From positions 1 to 47,771 of the forward strand of contig CACIPT010000007.1 of the NCBI GenBank assembly GCA_902588595.1: DNA of 47,771 bases, given 5' to 3'. The translations under genes and the position numbers were made by a program. Under the pieces are notes generated by a model that saw only the letters and a list, made by a program, of their open reading frames with translations, was not told the origin of the DNA and did no database searches. The stretch comes from an uncultured Pelagibacteraceae bacterium. GTDB taxonomy: Bacteria > Pseudomonadota > Alphaproteobacteria > Pelagibacterales > Pelagibacteraceae. This document shows positions 30,148-38,137 of the stretch, piece by piece. Every line of letters begins with the position of its first letter. Positions within the stretch are counted from its first letter, which is position 1.

Positions 30148-31200
30148 ATGAGCAAAATTGAAATAAAAAATGTTTACAAAATTTTTGGAGACCAACCTTC
30201 AAAAGTTCTTCCAATGGTCCAGGATGGAGCAACAAAAGAAGAGATTTTAGAAAAAACTGGTCACACAGTTGGTTTGGACAATGTTTCTCTATCTATTGAA
30301 GAAGGAGAAACTTTTGTATGTATGGGTTTGTCTGGCTCAGGAAAATCTACTCTTATACGTCACATTAATAGATTAATAGATCCAACTTCTGGAGAGGTTT
30401 CTGTAGAAGGTACTAATGTTATGGATTTAGATCCTAAAAGATTGATTGAGTTTAGAAGACATAAAATGAGTATGGTCTTTCAAAGATTTGGTTTATTTCC
30501 TCACAAAACAGTTTTGGAAAATGTTGGTTATGGTCTTGAAGTTCAAGGACAAAAACCAGAAGAAAGAAATAAAACAGCAATGGAAAAAATTGATGCTGTA
30601 GGTTTAACTGGATTCGAAAATCAATATCCAAATCAATTATCTGGAGGAATGCAACAACGAGTTGGTTTAGCTAGAGCTCTTGCAACAAATACAGATATAA
30701 TGTTAATGGACGAAGCATTTTCTGCTTTAGATCCTTTAATTAGAAGTGACATGCAAAAACAATTGATAGATTTACAAAGTGAATTAAAAAAAACAATAGT
30801 GTTCATAACTCATGATTTAGATGAATCGTTAAGATTAGGAGACCACATAGGAATATTAAATGGTGGAAGATTAGTTCAAGTAGGAACTCCGATAGATATT
30901 ATTATGAATCCTGCTGATGATTATGTTGAAGCATTCGTCAAAGATGTAAATCGTGCAAAAGTAATTAAAGCCAAAATTATTATGACTCCTGCTAGTTCAT
31001 CAAATGGAGTTGACAAATCAAACCTTGTTAAAGTACATGAAGACCAGTTTTTAGATGAGTTTTTGCCTAAAGTTGTTTGCTCAAATGCTAACTGTGAGGT
31101 TGTTGATAAGGGTGGTTTTGTTAAAGGATATATAACACAAAAAGAACTTTCAAAAGCTTTAACAAAAGAACATATGGCTGATGCGGCTAAGTCTAAATAA
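30148..31200 (+). CDS. Glycine betaine/proline-type ABC transporter ATP-binding protein, ProV-like
   Basis: MGLSGSGKSTLIRHINRLIDPTSGEV, SMVFQRFGLFPHKTVLENVGYGLEVQG, LSGGMQQRVGLARALA, MDEAFSALDPLIR. Confidence 0.96.
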   Translation: MSKIEIKNVYKIFGDQPSKVLPMVQDGATKEEILEKTGHTVGLDNVSLSIEEGETFVCMGLSGSGKSTLIRHINRLIDPTSGEVSVEGTNVMDLDPKRLIEFRRHKMSMVFQRFGLFPHKTVLENVGYGLEVQGQKPEERNKTAMEKIDAVGLTGFENQYPNQLSGGMQQRVGLARALATNTDIMLMDEAFSALDPLIRSDMQKQLIDLQSELKKTIVFITHDLDESLRLGDHIGILNGGRLVQVGTPIDIIMNPADDYVEAFVKDVNRAKVIKAKIIMTPASSSNGVDKSNLVKVHEDQFLDEFLPKVVCSNANCEVVDKGGFVKGYITQKELSKALTKEHMADAAKSK

Positions 31201-31966
31201 CAAAAAAATCATTATTTCAGCTGGAGCTTCAGGAATTGGTTGGGCAACGGCAAAGATTTGTCTTTCTAAAGGTGCTATTGTTTATATTTGTGATATTGAC
31301 ACTAAATCTTTAAAAAAAATTCAAAAACATCCATTAAATAAAAAAAAATTATTTGCCTATGGATGTGATGCTTCTGATGAGTATGAAGTTTCAGATTTTT
31401 TCAATCAAGTTAGTAAAAAAACAAAAAAAATTGATGCCCTAATAAATAATGTAGGAATTGCAGGTCCAACTGGAAATATAGAAAAATTAAGTTCTGATGA
31501 TTGGGAACAGACTTTAAAAATTAACGTCATAAGTCATTTTTACTTTACAAAACTTGCAATACCGATGCTAAAAAAAAACAAAGGTGGATCCATAATAAAT
31601 ATTTCTTCAGGTGCCGGTATTATGGGTTTTCCATTGAGATCTCCTTACGCAGCCAGCAAATGGGCAGTTATAGGAGTAACAAAAACTTTAGCTATGGAAT
31701 TAGGTAAATTTAATATTCGTGTTAATGCAATTTGTCCTGGAACAATTAAAGGAAATAGAATGATAAGAGTTATTAGAGATAAAGCAAAATTTTTAAAAAT
31801 TTCTAAAAAAAAAATTGAAAAAGAATTTGTTTCTATGGCTTCAATGAATTGTTGGATTTATGAAGAAGATATTGGAAAAATGTGTTCTTTTTTAATTTCT
31901 AGTGATGGTGAAAGAGTTTCTGGACAAACTATTCCAGTTGATGGAAATGCTATTCGATTAGATTAA
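31181..31966 (+). CDS. Short-chain dehydrogenase/reductase (SDR)
   Basis: IIISAGASGIGWATAKICLSKGAIVYICDID, LINNVGIAGPTG, SSGAGIMGFPLRSPYAASKWAVIG (YxxxK); overlaps ProV stop by 20 nt. Confidence 0.92.
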   Translation: MRLSLNNKKIIISAGASGIGWATAKICLSKGAIVYICDIDTKSLKKIQKHPLNKKKLFAYGCDASDEYEVSDFFNQVSKKTKKIDALINNVGIAGPTGNIEKLSSDDWEQTLKINVISHFYFTKLAIPMLKKNKGGSIINISSGAGIMGFPLRSPYAASKWAVIGVTKTLAMELGKFNIRVNAICPGTIKGNRMIRVIRDKAKFLKISKKKIEKEFVSMASMNCWIYEEDIGKMCSFLISSDGERVSGQTIPVDGNAIRLD

Positions 31967-31970
31967 TTTT

Positions 31971-32855
31971 TTATTTATAGTTTTTTAATTTTAGTTTTTC
32001 TCTAGTTTCAGCAGGAGTCATTATTGATACCCCAAGATCATTTACAATTCTGATTGCTTTTTCTACTAATTGAGCATTGGTAGCTAGTTTACCTTTTTCT
32101 AAATATAAATTATCTTCAAGTCCTACTCTTGGATTGCCTCCCATTATTACAGTCTGAGCAACAAAAGGCATTTCATTTTTTGAAATTGCAAATCCTGACC
32201 AAATACCTTCTTTTGGCATAATGTCTTTCATCGCCTGCATTGCCAAAGGAGTTGCTGGTGCTCCCCAAGGTATACCCAAACACATTTGAAACATTGGAGG
32301 ATCATTTAATAACCCTTCTTTATATAATTGAGCTCCAAACCACATATTTCCTAAATCAAAAGCTTCTATTTCAGGTTTAACATTTATTTCCTGTAGTCTT
32401 TTTGCAGCTTTTCTTAAATCATTAGGTGTGTTTACTGTAATGACCGAACTGTCTCCAAAGTTTAAAGTTCCACAATCTAATGTACATATTTCTGGTAAAA
32501 ATTGTTCTGCATTTGCAATCCTCTCCATTACATTTGCCATATCAGTCATTGGACCAAAATCGAGAGGATTTTTTCCTTGTCCTATGTCTAAGTCTCCTCC
32601 CATTCCTGTAGTTAAGTTCAAAACAACATCTGTGTCGCTAGATCTAACTCTATCCACAACTTCTTTATATAATTCTAATCTTCTGCTTGGAGTTCCATCA
32701 TCTTCTCTAACGTGGATGTGAGCTATTGCTGCTCCAGCTTTAGCAGCTTCTATAGCTGCAGTAGCTATTTGTTCTGGTGTTTTTGGTAAATCTGGATGTT
32801 TTCCGGCAGTATCACCAGATCCAGTTACAGCACATGATATAAAAACTTTGCTCAT
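31971..32855 (-). CDS. Beta-keto acid cleavage enzyme (BKACE, formerly DUF849)
   Basis: ISCAVTGSGDTAGKHPDLPKTPEQIATAAIEAAKAGAAIAHIHVREDDGTPSR, NLTTGMGGD, PEIEAFDLGNMWF, GGNPRVGLEDNLYLEKGKLATNAQLVEKA. Confidence 0.93.
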   Translation of the reverse strand: MSKVFISCAVTGSGDTAGKHPDLPKTPEQIATAAIEAAKAGAAIAHIHVREDDGTPSRRLELYKEVVDRVRSSDTDVVLNLTTGMGGDLDIGQGKNPLDFGPMTDMANVMERIANAEQFLPEICTLDCGTLNFGDSSVITVNTPNDLRKAAKRLQEINVKPEIEAFDLGNMWFGAQLYKEGLLNDPPMFQMCLGIPWGAPATPLAMQAMKDIMPKEGIWSGFAISKNEMPFVAQTVIMGGNPRVGLEDNLYLEKGKLATNAQLVEKAIRIVNDLGVSIMTPAETREKLKLKNYK

Positions 32856-32889
32856 TTATTTTTAAATAAAGTATATTATCATACTAAAT

Positions 32890-33618
32890 ATGGAAAGATC
32901 TGAATTATTAAATGATTTAGCCGCTGTTTTTAGATGGACAGCAAAATTGAACATGCATGAGGGTATTGCGAACCACTTAAGCGTATGTTCGCCAGATTCT
33001 AATGGCGATTTTTATGTCAATGGAACTGGAATGCATTTTAGTAAAATTAAAGCTAGTGATTTAGTTTTGATTGAGAATAAAAAATTTGAAGAAATGAAAA
33101 AAAAACCAGAAATTGTAGATCCAACTGCAATAAATATTCATGGTACAATTCATAAAAAAGTTCCAAACGCAAAATGTATACTTCATGTACATTCTAAGTA
33201 TGCTTTGGCACTATCATGTTTAAAAAACACAACTCTTCCACCTATTGATCAAAACACTATGCGTTTTTATAACCGAGTGGCAGTATATAAAGATTTTGGT
33301 GGATTGGGTTTTGAAGAAGAGTCTGAAAAAATGGCAAACAGTATTGGTAACTACAACATACTTCTTTTAGCTAATCATGGAATTTTAACAGCAGCTCCAA
33401 CAATCGCTCAAGCTTTTGATGATTTATATTATTTTGAAAAAGCATGTGAAACATACATAACGGCTCTATCAACTGGAAAAGAATTAAATATAGCCAGCCC
33501 AGAAACTGCAGAAAAAACTGCTCAAGATTGGGAAAATTACACTACTGATATGGGTGAACTACATTTAAAAGCAGTAAGATCTATTTTAGATTCTGAAGAC
33601 CCTAGTTACAAACAATAA
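32890..33618 (+). CDS. Class II aldolase/adducin family protein
   Basis: NHLSVCSPDSNGDFYVNGTGMHFSKIKASDLVLI, HVHSKYALALSCL, LLANHGILTAAPTIAQAFDDLYYFEKACE. Confidence 0.92.
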   Translation: MERSELLNDLAAVFRWTAKLNMHEGIANHLSVCSPDSNGDFYVNGTGMHFSKIKASDLVLIENKKFEEMKKKPEIVDPTAINIHGTIHKKVPNAKCILHVHSKYALALSCLKNTTLPPIDQNTMRFYNRVAVYKDFGGLGFEEESEKMANSIGNYNILLLANHGILTAAPTIAQAFDDLYYFEKACETYITALSTGKELNIASPETAEKTAQDWENYTTDMGELHLKAVRSILDSEDPSYKQ

Positions 33619-33628
33619 TAAAAATTTT

Positions 33629-34090
33629 ATGAAAAGGTTAATAATTATTTTATTATTTATTACCAGTCCTTTACAAGCTGAAAAAATAGAGCAGATAAGT
33701 TGGTTTAATTTACAAGAGATTCTCGAAGATGACAGGTTAACATATAAAATAATTAAAAGCTGTGTATCTATGAATTCTGCAGTAACTGAACTAATTAAAG
33801 AAGAGCACCCAGATTTAGCAAAAGAATTTTTTAAAACTGCAAATTATCTTTACCCGTTCGGTATTCTTGTTTTAAAAAAAATAAAAAATATAAATAATAA
33901 ATTAGCTGAAAAAGAATTTTTTAATGATGTAGATGGTCTTACAAACGACTATATGAATTTCATGAGAGAAAATGGTGCAGTCAATAAAAGTTTTTTTAAA
34001 GGAACTTTTTTAGGTGATGATTTAAATTATTGCAACGAAATCAGAGCTGCAATAGAGACAACTATTTTGGAATCTAAAAAAACAGAATAA
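33629..34090 (+). CDS. Small secreted protein of unknown function
   Basis: Signal peptide MKRLIIILLFITSPLQA; two Cys in mature part. Confidence 0.65.
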   Translation: MKRLIIILLFITSPLQAEKIEQISWFNLQEILEDDRLTYKIIKSCVSMNSAVTELIKEEHPDLAKEFFKTANYLYPFGILVLKKIKNINNKLAEKEFFNDVDGLTNDYMNFMRENGAVNKSFFKGTFLGDDLNYCNEIRAAIETTILESKKTE

Positions 34091-34091
34091 A

Positions 34092-34403
34092 TTAATTTGT
34101 TTTTTTCTTAAACTTTGGAATTTTTGATTTCTTTTTTTTGGGCTTTTTAGGAATTTTAGATTTTTTAGAGTCTGTTCCTTCTCCTGTTGCTCCTAGACTG
34201 CCAGATTCTTCTAAAGCTTCCAATATTTCATTGCATTCTTTTGAATCGCAAAAATATGTAGATCCTGTTTTGGTATTGTAAAGATATGCGCCGCAGTTAT
34301 CTTTTTTTTTCATAGTACAGTTAACAGGTACTAACCTATATTCAGCTAATAAGTTCGTTGAAGAAAATATAAGAAGTATTAAAACTAAAAAAAACTTTTT
34401 CAT
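34092..34403 (-). CDS. Small secreted protein with lysine-rich (SKIPK-type) C-terminal tail
   Basis: Signal peptide from internal Met (MKKFFLVLILLIFSSTNLLA), four Cys, tail KKSKIPKKPKKKKSKIPKFKKKTN. ORF track start is 34436. Confidence 0.65.
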   Translation of the reverse strand: MKKFFLVLILLIFSSTNLLAEYRLVPVNCTMKKKDNCGAYLYNTKTGSTYFCDSKECNEILEALEESGSLGATGEGTDSKKSKIPKKPKKKKSKIPKFKKKTN

Positions 34404-34627
34404 AATATTAATATTAACAATAAAAAAATTAATCAATTTTATAATAATTCAACTCCTATTAGAATAAAATATCAACTTTTTTTTATCTCAACTTAGTATA
34501 TTTTTAGCATTAAAAACAAACAATAATTTTATGTCTAATAATTATATATATAAAAAAGAAACTCATTAAACATGGAAATCTAAATTTATTAGTGAGATAC
34601 TATTAAAAATAAAGGAAAGGGGAAAAC

Positions 34628-35830
34628 ATGAGAATAAGTAAATTAGTTTATGTTGTTTTATTCTCGTGGGTTTTAGGAATTTTTAGCTCTGTTTCAGCTC
34701 AAGAGCTGTGCACGGAATGTCTAAGCAAAGTACCTAAAGACATGCGAGATTATGTATACAATATGGACTTTATGGATAAAGACCAGCCTTTGGGTCCGAC
34801 GGTTATGAAAGGATGGAAAAGTCCTAGAAAACCACCTTGGACAATAGGTTATGCAAGTACGTACGCTGGTAACACTTGGCGTAAAGGTGCAATGGAAAGA
34901 CTGATGGAAGTAGTTTATCCTAAATGGAAGGCGTTAGGACTAGTTGATGAAATAGTTATTACGCAATCAAATTTGGATGATACTCTTCAAATTCAACAAA
35001 TGAGACAGATGATCGATGGTGGAAAAGTTGATGCTATTATCATTTGTTGTTCAAACTTAACTGCACTTAACCAAACAATAAAATATGGTTGGGAAAAAGG
35101 TGTTCCAACACTTTCTTTCACAGGTTTTACAACATCACCATATTCAATCAATACATCGGTTAACTACCGACTAGTTGGTTATTATATTGGTGCATGGATG
35201 GCAGAGTTAATTGGTGAAAAAGGAAATGTAATAATCATGGATGGAATTCCTGGTTATTCTGCATCTGACCAACAAAGTGATGGAATGAAGGAAGGTCTAG
35301 CACAATATCCTAATATAAAAGTTGTTGCGCAGCTAGCTCATAACTGGACATCTCAGGTTGCTCAAAAAGAACTATCTCAATGGTTATCAAGTAACCCAAT
35401 AGAGATACATGGTATTGCGGTTCAGTCTTCAGGTGAAACTGGAACTTTACAAGCATTACTTCAGTCTGGACGTGATCCAATTCCACCAATTGCATTAGGT
35501 GGAGAACTAGGTGCTCTATGCTATTGGAGACAAAACCCAGGTTATATTGATGAAGCGATATATGCTTGGCCTCCAGGAGATGAGATAGAACTGGGAATGG
35601 AAGTGATGATCAGAACTTTACAGGGACAAGGTCCAAGAATTCAATCTATATTGGTTGGTCCTGCAACTAAAAGTTTTGATGATATCAAAGCAATCTTAAA
35701 TGAAGATTGTGATAGAAACTCTACAGGTTGGGACAATCCAGGAATTGAAAACTGGGCTCCAAGATCTTATGTAGAAACATTCTTTGATAACCCTTCAGAT
35801 CCAGAGAAATACGATCCAAAATCTCACTAA
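34628..35830 (+). CDS. Sugar-type ABC transporter substrate-binding protein (RbsB-like fold)
   Basis: Signal peptide, GGAAAGGGG upstream; PWTIGYASTYAGNTWRKGAMERLM, QQMRQMIDGGKVDAIIICCSNLTALNQTIKYGWEKGVPTLSFTG; followed by RbsA/RbsC-like genes. Confidence 0.88.
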   Translation: MRISKLVYVVLFSWVLGIFSSVSAQELCTECLSKVPKDMRDYVYNMDFMDKDQPLGPTVMKGWKSPRKPPWTIGYASTYAGNTWRKGAMERLMEVVYPKWKALGLVDEIVITQSNLDDTLQIQQMRQMIDGGKVDAIIICCSNLTALNQTIKYGWEKGVPTLSFTGFTTSPYSINTSVNYRLVGYYIGAWMAELIGEKGNVIIMDGIPGYSASDQQSDGMKEGLAQYPNIKVVAQLAHNWTSQVAQKELSQWLSSNPIEIHGIAVQSSGETGTLQALLQSGRDPIPPIALGGELGALCYWRQNPGYIDEAIYAWPPGDEIELGMEVMIRTLQGQGPRIQSILVGPATKSFDDIKAILNEDCDRNSTGWDNPGIENWAPRSYVETFFDNPSDPEKYDPKSH

Positions 35831-35846
35831 TACTTTAAATTAAAGT

Positions 35847-37613
35847 ATGAGTGCAGAACAAAACATAAAAGACAACACCTCTAAAGAGGTGTTGTCTGAT
35901 AAATCAGCAAAAATTACTGGTGATATTTATGTGCAAGATGTTCATAAATATTTTGGCGTAACAAAAGCTCTTAACGGAGTTAATTTTAATGCAAATTTTG
36001 GAGAGATACATGCAATAGTTGGAGGTAACGGTTGTGGAAAAAGTACACTAGCAAAAGTAATGTCAGGTGTTTTGCCAGCTGATAAAGGTAAAGTTTCTGT
36101 TATGGGTCATGTCCCTACTTCGCCTGTTATGGCAAGAGAAATGGGGATAGCTACTGTTTTTCAAGAAGTTATGATTGCAGAAGAAGCTTCTGTTGTAGAT
36201 AACTTGTTTGTTGGTTCAGATAGTTTTTGGTACAAAAATTTAACTCAAAGAGAAAAAGTTTTAAAAGCACAAGAACTTATGGAGGATCTTGCGGGAGAAT
36301 ATATAGATCCTTATACTCAGGTATTTAATTTATCATTACCAATTAAAGCTTGGATTACAATTGGAAGGGCTTTTTTACGTGAAAATACAAAAGTATTAAT
36401 TCTTGATGAATCTTCTGCTGCACTTGATTTTGACTCAACTGAAAGACTGTTTAAAAAAATGAGGGAATTAAGAGACAATGGTGTTGCAGTTTTTATTGTT
36501 ACCCATCGAATAGCAGAGTTAATACGTATAAGTGATAAGGCAACTGTTATGAGAGACGGTAAAGATGTTGGTGTTCTTGAAAAAAAAGACCTTAACGAAA
36601 AAAATTTATTGAGTTTAATGACAGGAAGAGCTGAATCTGGGGAAAAATCTACATCAGTTGCTGTACAAACAAAGACCGACAAGGTGGTAATGAGGGCTGA
36701 AAATCTAGTTGTTTGGCCTGAAAGTACACCAATTAATTTTGAAGTACATAGAGGTGAAATAGTAGGTGTTACAGGATTAGATGGTAACGGGCAGGATGAC
36801 TTTGTAAAAATTTTAGCTGGTGTGCAAGAATCTCATGGGGGCATCACTGAAGTTTTGGATAGTAATGATAAATTTGTAAAATTTAATTCTTTGATGGAAG
36901 CAAAAAATAAAGGAGTTTCTTTTGTTTCAGGAGATAGAAAAAAAGAAGGAATACTTCCTAATTTAAGCATATACGAAAATTTAGTAGTTCCACTTTATCG
37001 AACAACAAGTAAAGCAGGATGGTTAGGTTTTGTTAATTGGCTTGAGTTAAATGGTATATATGAATATGAAGTTGAAAGACTAAGCATTAAAACTGGCCCA
37101 AAAGATAATCTTATAGGTTCGCTAAGCGGAGGTAATCAGCAAAAGGTTATGATAGCAAGATCTTTTGCCCAACATCCAAAAATTCTTATCTTAAATGATC
37201 CAGCTAGAGGAATAGATGTAAGCACAAAAAGAGATTTATATATTCATCTTAGAAAATTTGTAGAAGAAGGAAATACAGTTATTTTCCTATCTAGTGAACT
37301 TGAAGAATTTATAGGACTTTGTCCAAAAGTAATTGTATTTAGACATGGAACTATATTCGATATTTTTGAAAATGAAAAAGTTAATGCAGATACCTTGTTG
37401 GAAGGAATGTTTGGCCAAACAGCAGGTATAGGATCTACTAGTATTAGTAGACCAAGCAATACAAACATTTCAGAAAAAGCTAGCGATAATAATACTTATG
37501 TAAAAAATTTAGATACCCCAATTAAAAAAATTGTAAAAGTTGTAGATTTTGAAAAAGAAAAAAAATCTAAAGAAAATAATTCAGACAAAAAAATAAAAAT
37601 AAAAACATTCTAA
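35847..37613 (+). CDS. Sugar-type ABC transporter ATP-binding protein (RbsA-like, two ABC domains) with charged C-terminal tail
   Basis: VGGNGCGKSTLAKVMSGVLPADKGKV; LILDESSAALD; second domain GDRKKEGILPNLSIYENL...LSGGNQQKVMIARSFAQHPKILILNDPARGIDVSTK. Start uncertain (35847 ATG or 35931 GTG). Confidence 0.94.
   Translation: MSAEQNIKDNTSKEVLSDKSAKITGDIYVQDVHKYFGVTKALNGVNFNANFGEIHAIVGGNGCGKSTLAKVMSGVLPADKGKVSVMGHVPTSPVMAREMGIATVFQEVMIAEEASVVDNLFVGSDSFWYKNLTQREKVLKAQELMEDLAGEYIDPYTQVFNLSLPIKAWITIGRAFLRENTKVLILDESSAALDFDSTERLFKKMRELRDNGVAVFIVTHRIAELIRISDKATVMRDGKDVGVLEKKDLNEKNLLSLMTGRAESGEKSTSVAVQTKTDKVVMRAENLVVWPESTPINFEVHRGEIVGVTGLDGNGQDDFVKILAGVQESHGGITEVLDSNDKFVKFNSLMEAKNKGVSFVSGDRKKEGILPNLSIYENLVVPLYRTTSKAGWLGFVNWLELNGIYEYEVERLSIKTGPKDNLIGSLSGGNQQKVMIARSFAQHPKILILNDPARGIDVSTKRDLYIHLRKFVEEGNTVIFLSSELEEFIGLCPKVIVFRHGTIFDIFENEKVNADTLLEGMFGQTAGIGSTSISRPSNTNISEKASDNNTYVKNLDTPIKKIVKVVDFEKEKKSKENNSDKKIKIKTF
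35870..35897 (+). promoter_or_regulatory. Perfect 12-bp stem-loop at the annotated start of the RbsA-like gene
   Basis: AGACAACACCTC-TAAA-GAGGTGTTGTCT; no T-tract after it. Confidence 0.75.
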
Positions 37614-38134
37614 TGAAAAAAGAAAATATAAATAATTATTATACAAATGAAGATTTAATTAACTTCGAAAAGTTAAAAAATTTCAAAGAATTTAAAGTTA
37701 ATAAATTAAATAATAATCAAAATAAAAGTCATCCCGTTAGGTATGCAGTGTCAGACAATAGAAATTTCAATAAAATAATCAATATTGATAATAATGAATC
37801 TTCATCTAAAAAAGTCAATAAAACAAAAGGCTATACGCCATCAGATTTTGAAAAATTTAAAAAACTTAAACAATTTACAGCTTTTGACGATAATAAACCT
37901 TTAAATGATAAAACCGAACCTGAAAAAACGATCACTGAGTATACGGATAAAGAAATGGATGCATTTGATAAAATCATCAAGTCTAAAGGTGATGTTAAGA
38001 ATGAAAATAAAAATAATGAAAAGATTGATAACAAAAAAATTAAAATAATTGATTTTAACAAGTTAAATGAAAGAGAAAAAAATTTTAAAAATAAAGCGGG
38101 TATTGAAAAAATTAAAGTTGTTTATTTTGATTAA
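37613..38134 (+). CDS. 173-aa repeat-containing hydrophilic protein of unknown family; candidate linker/scaffold
   Basis: ORF overlaps RbsA-like stop (TAATG), packed between ATPase and permease; contains YTNEDLINFEKLKNFKEF, YTPSDFEKFKKLKQFTAF, YTDKEMDAFDKIIKSK and KIKIIDFNK...EKIKVVYFD. Confidence 0.8.
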   Translation: MKKENINNYYTNEDLINFEKLKNFKEFKVNKLNNNQNKSHPVRYAVSDNRNFNKIINIDNNESSSKKVNKTKGYTPSDFEKFKKLKQFTAFDDNKPLNDKTEPEKTITEYTDKEMDAFDKIIKSKGDVKNENKNNEKIDNKKIKIIDFNKLNEREKNFKNKAGIEKIKVVYFD

Positions 38135-38137
38135 TTT

